NCBI GenBank assembly: GCA_902728285.1
Contig: CACVBU010000600.1
Location: forward strand, 962,575-1,026,574
Source of the DNA: Clytia hemisphaerica
Lineage: Eukaryota > Cnidaria > Hydrozoa > Leptothecata > Clytiidae
Reading direction: 5' to 3'
DNA: 64,000 bases
Shown: piece by piece, positions 43,841-54,430 of the stretch
How positions within the stretch are numbered: position 1 is the first letter of the stretch
How the letters are laid out: each line of letters opens with the position of its first letter
The notes under the pieces: model-generated
What the model saw: the letters and a program-made list of their open reading frames with translations, nothing else
The model's database searches: none
Told to the model about the DNA's origin: nothing
Program-made: the position numbers and the translations under genes

Positions 43841-46800
43841 CTAGTGATGAACTTCAGCCTGTGCACCTCCTTCCACGTGATTTTCGTCTTCGTGCTGGAG
43901 TAAAAGAAAGAATTAAAAGAGGTTAGAATGAAAAGATTTGCGACAAACTGTTTAAATGGACCACGCCTTATTAAGCGATAAACTGAACACTGACCAGAAT
44001 CTCTTATTTGGTTGAACTTATGGGCATCAGCAGCACTAGACCGAGGGGCTGGTACTCGGGCAAAATTGCGAGATTATGTATCGGAGATATTCTACGGCTA
44101 CGGTTGCGGGGCTGCCTGAAAGGGTCGTCAACAAAGGCGACATGTCGTTGTCTACTTTGCTCCGTACGGGAAAAACACCAAAACACCGTATAAGCAAAGT
44201 CGACATAATGCCGTACGTCAAATATCGAACTTTCACCCGCCATTACTTGCCTTACTCGCCATTTCCCTCGCCACTTTAGCCGTAGCCGTAGAGAATTCCA
44301 GATACATAATCTCGCTAATGAGTATCGGGTACGTGCAAGCTATAAGGGTTCCTTTTTACATCCTCGGAAGTTTCTCACAGGGGTACAAAAACCGCAAATT
44401 AGCAATGGAGTCTTTTTAAAGGTCCTAAAATTACGATAATAAATTCTCGTAATTTGGATTAAATTTGAAATTTTTGATTGTTTGAAAATTGGGAAAAATA
44501 GTCCCTCAGAGGGCAAAATTTTCGAAATACAGTCTCTCAAATCTTTGACTCGAACAACATACCCGTCACCTCATAAACCTAATCCCCCCGAGCACCAGTA
44601 GTAACAGTCGCGCTACTTAAAATGTCAAGATCTTTTACTTACATGTCCTTCTTGTTCCGATAACAATCGTTCGTATTCTTTATATTCTTCATCGCTAAAT
44701 TGTTCTTCTTCAGTCAAAGGTTTCCATTCTTCATCTTTATCGAAATCTGTGTCTTTTGTTTCCGCAATGAACTCGTCGTATGAAACTAATCCATCCTTAT
44801 CCGTGTCCATCTGACAGATTGGAAAGAAAATACATTAGTATAATATACTCCTTAGTGTATGGAAATAAACCAAGATGAAACCAAGAGGGTTGCTTTTATT
44901 TAAGTCACTCTGTAATATCTAGAAACTGGGAGACCATGAATAATTTGATATCCCAAAATAAAACAACATCAGTACTTGACTCTTTCAGTCAAAGGACCAC
45001 GTGAGCGGTCCCCAGATATTTCACCTTTGACGGGCTAAGATTCATAAGGTTTCCTGGGCTCATTGAAGATTGTAAATTTTTTTTTTTTAAGTGCAAAAGT
45101 TCTGGGACAGAACGGGTTAAGATTTTAGAAAAGATTTTGAACATGAACATCCACTACACGATACAAGTCTGCTCAAGTCGAACTTGCAAGAACGCAACTT
45201 CGATAAAAAGGTCTTATTGAAACAGATTGAAATACTGATTTATAGTAATTCAAATGTATTTTAGGGCTAATTAAATGGTTACATTTTTCAAGACGTGTTC
45301 TCTCATTCTTTCCATTTCTTCTTCTCTCTCTTGTTTATCAGTATTTGGGTCTGATTCATTGTACACCTTGTCCAACTGAAAGAAAACGAATAGGAAAAAA
45401 TATTAGCTACGAAGAAGCAATCATGTTATTTACAGACTATCTTAATAAAAACTGCTTGTAAATATTATCTTGACTAACGAATACTTCATATTAAAGTAAA
45501 ATGACCAAAATTTAAGTCAACTTGATTAGCGCAGTAACATAACAAAAGTTAATCTTTATTCACTATAAACAATTATATAAAAGACATTACATTATGTTAA
45601 CGAGGCTTAAGAGTGTTTTCTCAAGAGAGAGACTATTTTGGAAATCTTAGATACTAACTTTTAGATCATTATAAATAAGTCACCTCCAAAATTAGAATTA
45701 TTATCTTTTTTTAATAAAAAATGAAATATCATTAAAATTAGAAATATTTTTAAGATTAAAATTTACTCACGTCATTTAAGAACATTGTTTCAAGTTCGTA
45801 GGTGTCCAAGTGTCCGTCATTATTTTTGTCTGTGTAAGCAAGACAAGTCAGTAAATAAGTCAAGTGTTAATTTACAACCCAGCATTGTAAGAAAACGTCT
45901 GAAATTAGAGTGATGTGATTACCTAGTGCATGCAATGTTTTGTGTGATGGATTTTTTAAAAACTTTCAAAGGTTATTAGATTAATAATTAATTTTTAATA
46001 AGTTTTCCAAAGTTGCACTGTGCCTTCCTTAATTAATTTGAAAGGGATTATCAGATGGTTTGAGATATGTCCTACAGTATGATTCCTTCCATACTCATGA
46101 TGAGTAAAAGACTTTTTGTCGAATTCTTTTCCAAAGTTGTATGAAAATTTGTCATTTCTTAAATCGAGATCTAGGCAATTCTTTGTAAAAGTAAAAAAAA
46201 CTTAATCATAATATGAAGTTAAGGAAAAAGGATTAAAGGTTTTCCACAGGTCCATGGAGGGATCTACAGGCCAAATATCTCAAACCATATGGTTATGCCT
46301 TTAAGATTGATACAGTATTTTTTAAAGATTTTTCTTCGGATTTAAGTTTTAAATTTTTGATGGATTGCAGTTTTTGATTTTATATTTTGAATTAGATTAC
46401 TTCAATATTAGGGCCTATTAGGTTAGGGTAACATTTTATTCATTAATGATTAGAGTTTAGTTTTTTTTTCATTCTTTAAATTAGTCATCATAAATTGGTA
46501 AGTAGCTGTTCTACACTTGTAACTACTCTATTTCTGGTGACTGGTAATCTGTTTGGTTTATTCTGAATGAATTTTTTAGGCCCCTACTTACATCAGATAA
46601 AAAGAATGTTTCCAATTCATAAGTGTCCAAATAGCCGTCACCATTTTTGTCTAGAAAATGCAATCGAGGAAAACTTAAGAAAACAATCTTTAAGACAGAA
46701 AAGAATAATATATTTTTTTTAATATAATGAATTGTTATTTGTGTTGATTTTACTTCATCACCTTTTTAAAATATGTTCTGTATTTGTTTACATCAACATT

Positions 46801-48479
46801 ATCGAAAGCAGGTTGTTATTTGAAATAATTATAATCTAATTGTTGAAAAGCGTAAAGTTATTTTGTGGGATTTCCTTCATAATTCTTGATTGGATGGCGG
46901 TAATGATAGTTTATGATAAGGAAGTGATTTATTAAGAGGAGGAAGAGTTAAGATGTATAAGGAACATGCTTGTGTGAAATGAGACGTGTATATAAGTTGT
47001 TTATTGAATAATATCAACCCGATTTTGAAATATCCCAAGAACAATTTTGCATTACTCGTTTAAAAGTTTCAATGAAAAAAAAACTGATACAAGAAATATC
47101 TATTCAAGATATAACCTCCTTAGAAATTGACGAAAAAGACAAAAGTGCTTTAAAAAGATTCTTTCCAAGGTTCTTTTTTAATTAATCTTTTCAAATTGAG
47201 ATATGTTTTTTTTAAATGAAAGTCGTTACCGTGTAAATTGAAGAAAGTTCGTGGATCGAAACTATCAGGATCTAGACCATCTTCCTTTTCCCAGACCTCT
47301 TCTAATTGTTTCTTATGTCCCTATGAAAAAGAACGAAAAAGAAAAAAATGATCAAATCAGCTGAATAAACATTGAAATGTTAGTCAAGTCAAACATTTGA
47401 ACAATAAATGATTTTTTCTTCACCATTTCTTTAGGCTTGTAGTGTATTTACTTATCTAGTTATAAGAATCCAAAGAAATACTGAAAAGCATTTAAAACTT
47501 TATATAATTTTAAAATCATCCTCACAGGTTCATGCATTGATTCATGTTTTTGTTCATGATGTTGTTTGTATTCCTCATCATCCTTTTTGCGTTCTTCTTC
47601 ACTCATATTTTTTTGTTTTTCTCTTCGCTCGTGTTCTTTATCCATTTCATGTTTCTTAAAGTCTTCTTTTCGTTTTTTGTCTTGTTCACTCATCATATCG
47701 TTGTGCTTAAAGAAAATTTCATGATCATTTGCTAAAACCACATCACGAAAAAGTTAAATCTTCAAGAGTAAACCTGCTTTAAAATTAAATTATTTTAAAA
47801 TCCAACAAAAAGAAAAAGATATACAAAAATAAAGAAGTCTTACCTTTGACAAAAGTTTCTTTAAATCTGCCATCTCGAAGGAATCCTTGTTATCATGATG
47901 GATTGGGTTCCAATAATTGCGCTCAATACCTGCCATGTGATCTTTCTTTTGACGAACCAAATCCCGCTGATATTCAACTTCCATTCGCTTAATTTCATCA
48001 AGTTTCCGCCTATAAATTTATAATCATTTGAGAGCTGATGAAAGAGTAAGATAATAGTTTTAAGCCAAGTAAGCTTGAACTGGTAAGGTATAAAAAAGTA
48101 AAACATGTTGAATCAGGTCAAAAAAAGCTGCTCTTGTGTGGAAAATTTCAATAGTGAACCAGATTCTGCAAGCAAAACAAAGTTTTTACCTGATACTGAC
48201 ATCAACCTCTGGGAAGAAATCAGCAATTTTTCCACTTTTAATATCATCTTCCGAAGCATTATTTAACTTTGCTTTGAATTTAGCATCTTTTTCTAGTTCA
48301 CCAACAATTTGTGTTAAATATCTGAAATATTCCTGATCTTGAGCTTGTTCGTGTGATAAACCGTCTGTATTTCCTCTCATGTTATCTTGAAACTCTTTCT
48401 TTTCCTTTTCAACTGGTGGAGCAACATGTTGCTGAACCAAACCAAATATCAGAAGGATGACCAAACTAAATTTATTCAT
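43841..48479 (-). CDS. Nucleobindin (secretory-pathway EF-hand protein)
   Basis: Exons: 48190-48479, 47844-48009, 47526-47705, 47230-47320, then one of 46592-46650 or 45771-45829, then 45283-45375, 44643-44810, 43841-43894; about 366 residues, in frame with either alternative exon. Seen in order: signal peptide (MNKFSLVILLIFGLVQQHVA), nucleobindin N-terminal region (DIKSGKIADFF; RRKLDEIKRMEVEYQRDL), basic Glu/Lys-rich helix (KHEMDKEHERREK), VWEKEDGLDP..FDPRTFFNLHD leading into EF-hand 1, acidic linker (MERMREHVLKN), EF-hand 2 (DTDKDGLVSYDE), acidic tail. Vertebrate NUCB1/2 share this layout; they bind calcium in the Golgi and secretory route. The C-terminal leucine zipper of vertebrate forms is not evident. 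A possible poly(A) signal AATAAA (minus) is at 43768-43773. Confidence 0.9.
44040..44590. mobile_element. TAGGGTC-family element with nested MITE, in a nucleobindin intron
   Basis: Starts CCGAGGGGCTGGTACTCGGGC and ends AATCCCCCCG, flanked by AGCACTAG (44032-44039) and AGCACCAG (44591-44598), an 8-bp duplication with one mismatch. It is interrupted by the MITE 44068-44315: the family sequence GGGCAAAAT breaks off before it and the GTACGTGCAAGC.ATAAGGGTT part resumes after it, as in the unbroken copy at 41228. Confidence 0.75.
44068..44315. mobile_element. 248-bp MITE nested in the TAGGGTC element
   Basis: Terminal inverted repeats of ~37 bp start GCGAGATTATGTATC and end with CTACGGCTACGG. The interior is non-coding and relatively GC-rich compared with its surroundings. 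Confidence 0.75.
45771..45829 (-). other. Nucleobindin alternative exon B (EF-hand 1 loop)
   Basis: 59 nt, acceptor TTACACAG, donor GTGAGT. With the G from the preceding exon it encodes D-KNNDGHLDTYELETMFLND, a canonical EF-hand loop (D1, N3, D5, G6, D9, E12). Same length, same phases and 15 of 19 identical residues compared with exon A at 46592-46650. Confidence 0.85.
46592..46650 (-). other. Nucleobindin alternative exon A (EF-hand 1 loop)
   Basis: 59 nt, acceptor TTTTCTAG, donor GTAAGT. Encodes D-KNGDGYLDTYELETFFLSD after the split Asp codon. It enters in phase 1 and leaves in phase 0, as exon B does, so A or B alone keeps frame while A plus B shifts it by one base. Confidence 0.85.
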
Positions 48480-48599
48480 TTTTTATGTTTTTTTTTGTCA
48501 CCTGAAAAAGAATTCAAAATTTCAAAGCTAAGACAGTTGTGCAAGTAAAAATTCTATTTCAAATCATGCTTGCTATCATTTTCCAGGGCTTGCCCAGTT

Positions 48600-51211
48600 T
48601 AAGAATAACACTACTGCATTATTCTACTACTTAGCTTTATGGTTGTTTCGCCCACATATTAGACATTGCAATTCAAACAGGAGAGGAGGTAAATAGGGTT
48701 TTGAGAATCACAAGCCACAGGAATGTTAGAATGGTTGATTAAAGAATAAGATTTTTTGGTCACATTTGAGACAAAAGTGGGTTGATTGACTAAGGAAGGA
48801 CAAGTAAGACATCTTCTTAAATGAGAAGCAGTCTGACCGGTTGGTTGTTTCCCATTGGCAGATGGTAAAGATGTGGAAGGACTTCCTTCTTCCGCTGAAC
48901 CAACTACTACGGCCTTACCCGGGCAAAAAGCAGCCAACCTCCTGGGGCGGTTCCAACCATCCCCAGGGGAAGTCACCCGTCAGATGTTGTTAAAATGAAA
49001 GTGTGGAGAGGAAGGAAAGGAAGATCAAGGGCAAGAAGAAGTGAAGAGAAGAGGTCACAATGTCTAAAGGAACCTATGGATCCTGCAAAAGAAAGTTTAA
49101 GAGGGAGGAATGCCTCAACACTGCATAAACAAGACTAATGATAGAATCTTCACTAATGGTGAAGATCAGAGATCTGACCTCAAGGAGAGAAAGTGTTAAA
49201 AATACTAAATAAAATAAAGATGAAACATAAAAAGGCACTAATATTTTTATAATTATACGTTTTTTCCATTTTTTTGAATTTTTCTAAATATATAAATCAA
49301 ATCAATCAAACATTCTGTCAAGAAATGAGAATTTTATGCGAAAAAGAACCAACAAACCAATAGACATAAAGTTTAAAAAGCCAAGCAGAAAACACAAACA
49401 CCAAAAACCACTCAAAAACCCAACCAATGCAATCTGGAGTCCCTGACTTGCGACAGGCGCAGCGGCTTTAAACATGTTTTAAGGATGTCCAACACTCAGC
49501 CTCCCCCGAGATTCCATAACCCTGAACCGACCCGCAGTCCAAACAAACTAACAAACATAGAAAAATAAACAAAAACTCCCACACAAATACAAAGAAATAA
49601 TACAAAGAAGGGTAAACAACAGACAAGAACAAGAAAGACAAACGACAAAATACAAGTATCAAAAAACACAAATTTTAAGAAAGTAGGCCCAGAACCCGGT
49701 TCGACACCTAAAGTCCGTCCAGCCGTCTGCACGGGAAAGAACGAAAAAGAAAATGACTGAGAAAACTAACATACAATACATAGTATAAAAAAAATGTTTC
49801 AATTTTTCAAAAATGCAGTTGCGCTAAAAAACCATTTAAAGATTCTCCGAATTTCATAAAAGTCTCTGGAAATCTATCAAAACACTTTACGATTTGTTTT
49901 CGCAAGAAAGATCTTTCAGCTCCCTGATTGAGAATGCGCTTGAAAAGTTCTGAAATTCTGGGAAATTATAGTCTAGAAGTGAAATTATAGTCTAGAAGTA
50001 TAAAACCTTCAACTACTCAAAATGGAAACACTAAAGACAAAACCCACAAAACAAAAAGACAATACGAATTACAACAAAAATCTAGAATGAACATTCACAG
50101 AAAATCAATCAGGTTGGAGTTGAAAAGGAAAATATGATGACATAGAAATCCAATAATACAAAACTAGTGATCTAAAATGACTATAAGGAAGAAGATGGAA
50201 AGAAGTAACTCAATATGAGTCAAAAAATATTTCAAGAAAACACATAATCTGTTCCTCATTTTTCGACCTACACAGGCTTTCGGCCTCTTACGAAAATATC
50301 CTCCTATGATGGAAATAGGGTTGTGTAAGTAGGCCAAGCAGTGATAATTAGACACCACCACAGATAAAGGATAGTAAAAAGATGTGTTTAGTGAAAGTAT
50401 AAAACGCGCGCAATAATATAAAATAAACTAAAACGTAAAAACCACGGAACCAGCCGAAGAAACTAAAATAACAATGAGAAAAGAAGTATACTTTCTACTA
50501 GACAAAGTTGCCACACCTTTGACACGTTTCTGCCACAATGTTGAAGAAAGCATACTAGAAGAGAAGGAACTGGGATTGGATTGCCACTTTCTAACCCTGT
50601 GGCTCTCACATACATTTTACAGTTCAAAGAATGAGATGGAAAGAGTGGGGAAAGAATGAGAATTTAAAAAATCGGACTAGAACCCGGTTTGAAGCCCCGT
50701 ACACCTGTGACCGCTCATCGCAAGAGCTGGTGAACAAGTGAATCTTGAGAGAGTTGAAATCTTGAAAATTCTGAAAAATGACGAACTATAACCTGTCTAA
50801 GACTGCAATCTAACTTTGCGTTCTCAGCACCTTGACTTCGCATTCTTTGTATAAAAACTTTGGCTTTAACTTTCAAGTCCTCGAAAAGTAACGTAGAACG
50901 AGCATTTCCTGAGAAGTTTACCAACAAAAGAAGAATAAAAAATCGATTCTGGCAAGTTGCTATCTTTATGTAGCATTCGGACTATAGAAAAAGGAAATGC
51001 ATCCCGTTTATCAAACAACTTATAAATAAAAATCCCGTCTTTGATGGTAATATCCAGATTTAAAAAAGAAGATGATTACCAGAGTGCTTAGTTTTGAGTT
51101 CAAGCTCATCTGGATAGATATCTCTATACACAGACTGAAACAATTTATCGTCATTGATAGCACACAAATCATCAATGAAAAATATATAATTTGGCGAGTC
51201 AGGAATCTCAC
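48600..51211 (-). mobile_element. Decayed Penelope-like retroelement
   Basis: At about 50940-51211 the minus strand reads a reverse-transcriptase end: FIDDLCAINDD, YPDELELKTKHSGNHLLFLN and FDKRDAFPFSIVRMLHKDSN, motifs typical of Penelope-like elements. At 48600-48976 follows the GIY-YIG-type endonuclease lead (CLTCPSLV, NPIYLLSCLNCNV, then YVGET after an in-frame TAA). The reading frame shifts repeatedly. The ~1.7 kb between is non-coding and AT-rich and probably contains later insertions. Confidence 0.65.
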
Positions 51212-51689
51212 GCGTTTCGCGAGTTTTAATTTTGCGAAAATGGCAAAATTTAGTGAATATTGTGAAATTTAATCTCGCAAAAGTTAATCTGATTAAAGTA
51301 TTAAAAAGTATTTTTGATTGGTTGAAAAAACATGAGGAGCAACCTCTTATTGGTCAAAGAAAGACAATATCTATTGTTGCGACGACACACATGGTTCAAA
51401 GAAAATAAATTTGCGCTCAGTACAGCTTTGGCTATATGAGTGACCTTGGCTTGGCTTAGCTTAGTTGGTAAAAAAACTTGTTTAACAGAGGTTGGATATA
51501 CATCACGCCTGACACTCTGGCTAAATTGACAGCTTTAAATTATACAGATATGTGCATATGCTTACTCCAAACTTCAAATCAGAGCTTTCTCTGTTCTTTG
51601 GTCTGCACCGATATTAATGTGTATAAAATGTATGTGCAAACATGGTACAAGTTCATTCAATAAAGCATTTTATACCTTCACATACGATT

Positions 51690-52125
51690 GTTTACCATAT
51701 CAAGCATCAAGAAGGAATGACACCACTGGAAATTATAAAACTTCTTTTGTACGGAATGTACAACAGGAAGAAAAAAGTTTTGATCTTCACCCCCATACAA
51801 AATTTGTTGACATTTTTATCGGCTACGGTTAAATAGCAGCTGCTATGTTGTGAAAAATAACGTGGCAGAAACCCGGCAGAAAATAAGTCGATACTTTTGG
51901 AATGGACAAGCTTTATATCTTTCAAAAAACTATGAAAATTGATTTCAAAGCTTCCAGATATTATATTGAATATCAAACATTTTTTCTAATAATACTATTT
52001 TATATGAGCTATTTTCAAAATAAACAACATATTTAACCTTTTTCAGGGGGTTATGATTATGCCCCCGCTTCGACTATTGCGGACTTGATGGAACCAGATC
52101 ACATGTTAAAGATGGTACCCTAAAA
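51690..52125 (+). other. Doubtful exons: ankyrin-like and a small C-terminal exon
   Basis: At about 51700-51829 one frame reads HQEGMTPLEIIKLLLYGMYN, like one ankyrin repeat. At 52048-52123, behind a good acceptor CTTTTTCAG, a frame reads GYDYAPASTIADLMEPDHML and ends at TAA. The weak donor ACG|GTTAAA and the phases do not join the two in the ankyrin frame. They may be remnants of an ankyrin gene or chance frames. Confidence 0.3.
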
Positions 52126-52278
52126 TGTAAACATTCGAATTTCACTTTCGTTTTCCAAAAAAACTTTTTTAACTTCCTGCAAAAACAAATCTGAATCTTG
52201 ATAAAAAAGACAAGGACAGTTTCAAACATCATGGGACTTTAAAAGGTTTTATAATGTGTTGATGTACGCTCTTCAAGA

Positions 52279-54394
52279 ATGATCATAGAAACAAACCAGC
52301 AGACAAACGAGCCATTATTAAAAGAGCCGATAGAAGAGAAGAAAGATAGAAATGGAAGTACATTTTCTGGAACCCTTGTTTTGCTTGTTGAATTCTTTGA
52401 AAGAATTAGTTTCTATTCATTGATGGCAAATTTGTTGCTTTTCTCAAAAGTAATTCTTGGTATATCAAGTGTTAATTCAATAATAATTGTTCTTGTATTC
52501 AATGGTGAGTTTTTTGTTTTAAGTCTCAAATACTACTGTGATGAGTGGTCCTAAATCCGACAGCCCTGCCTAATCCGATGGGGTCTTTCAAAGATACAAA
52601 CTAAAATAAAAACAACCTTTCGCTGTGACGCAATGAAGATACCAAAGTGTCAACTAAACTGAATGATTTGATACACTGAACCAATACACCGTTTAGGAGT
52701 CTCGCTTTCTCCACCGTGTTCCACCGTGAAAATGGTAGGTAAAAATGTGCACTTTAGTACTGTGGAAGGAAGATCTAGAGGAAAATAAGTTATGATTAAA
52801 AGGAGTTCTTTACCTACCGTTTTTCTGCTGGGTTTCCTTATGAGAACCAAATTTTTACCTACCGCTTTTTTACGCTCTCCCTCGTAGTTTCCCGCGATCG
52901 CTAAAATCAAAACAATGGAAAATTGTTTGGACGCCTGCGCAGTCGACACTACTAAACAGTGTATTGAACCAAATAACAATAATTGCTTCTTATACAAGAC
53001 ATAATTTTTTATTACAAAATTGTTAACGTTTTAAACACAAAGCAACAGATTCAGAATAATAGAGATAATCATGATTATTTTATTAAGTTGAAGTTGGTTT
53101 GATATTCTACGTTCGACGTTTGATATTCGTTTGATATTCTCAAATTTGCGTTTTGAAGTTTTTGTGACACCTTTTGGAACTGGAAACTATTGGAAGCCAA
53201 TAGAGTTTATTCTCAAGGGTGTGTGTGCAAGATTTCAGCGCTCTCCGTCGCAGCATGCTCCCTCTAAAAATTTGTAACCCTTAAACCTCATTTCGGCCAA
53301 AATGACAAGTTGGGCTCCTGTGGGGAAGAGCGGTTATCTTTGGAATTTGAAACTATTGGAAGCCAATAGAGTTTATTCTCAAGTGTGTCTGTGCAAAATT
53401 TCAGCGCTCTCCGTCGCAGCGTGCTCCCTCTAAAAATTTGTAACCGTTAAACCTCATTTCGGCCGAAATGACAAGTTTGGCTCCTGTGGGGGAGAGCGGT
53501 TATCTTTGGAACTGGAAACTATTGGAAGCCAATAGAGTTTATTCTCAAGGGTGTGTGTGCAAAATTTCAGCGCTCTCCGTCTAAAAATTTTTAACCATCA
53601 AACCTCATTTCGGCAGAAATGACAGTTGGGCTCCTGTGGGGGAGAGCGGTTATCTTTGGAACTGGAAACTATTGGAAGCCAATAGAGTTTATTCTCAAGG
53701 GTGTGTGCGCAAAATTTCAGCGCTCTCCATTGCAGCGTGCTCCCTCTAAAAATTTGTAACCGTTAAACCTCATTTCGGCCGAAATGACAAGTTGGGCTCC
53801 TGTGGGGGAGAGCGGTTATCTTTGGAATTTGAAACTATTGGAAGCCAATAGAGTTTATTCTCAAGGGTATATGATATGATACAGACATTGAAAGCCTCAT
53901 TTCTGGGCAGGATCAGTCCGAAAAAGAGCTATGTTTGAAGGAAATCAATCTTTTCTCCTTTCAGTGCAAACCATGGTTGGGCCTCCTTCGTCACTAAATT
54001 CTTTGCCCCTGCACGTTTGAAATCAAGCTACTTGCTGCCTTCTTATATAATAATGTAGTCCTCCTCACATAGAGTGCACAACATTAAGATTTTGAGGCTT
54101 TATAGGATCACTCACAATCTGGAAATTTACTGAAGCTACCCCCCTTATCCAAAAGTAAGTATAGTAAGTATACTTACATTATATTCAATTCAAAACTTAT
54201 TTATTCGCCTGCATATCATTAAAAATTTACATATTTAAGTTTGTATAAATTAGGGGAGGGGATGCAGGCCAGGAGTCCATCCAATAGACGTTTCCGTCTA
54301 ATCATATGGAATGGCTACCTGGACGCAGATTTTTCTTCTGTGGGGTTGATATAACTATTAGAGTAACAATATTTCAATATTCCAAATAACAAAG

Positions 54395-54430
<36 letters not shown>

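Noticed and set aside
49685-50720. AGAACCCGGTT motifs as tRNA B boxes of a SINE pair
   Set aside because: No matching A box or cloverleaf at either site; kept only as a note on the Penelope-like relic.
52678-52970. GAACC direct repeat as a 5-bp target duplication
   Set aside because: The uninterrupted family copy already contains both GAACC motifs; the insertion is between AA and TT (TA target).
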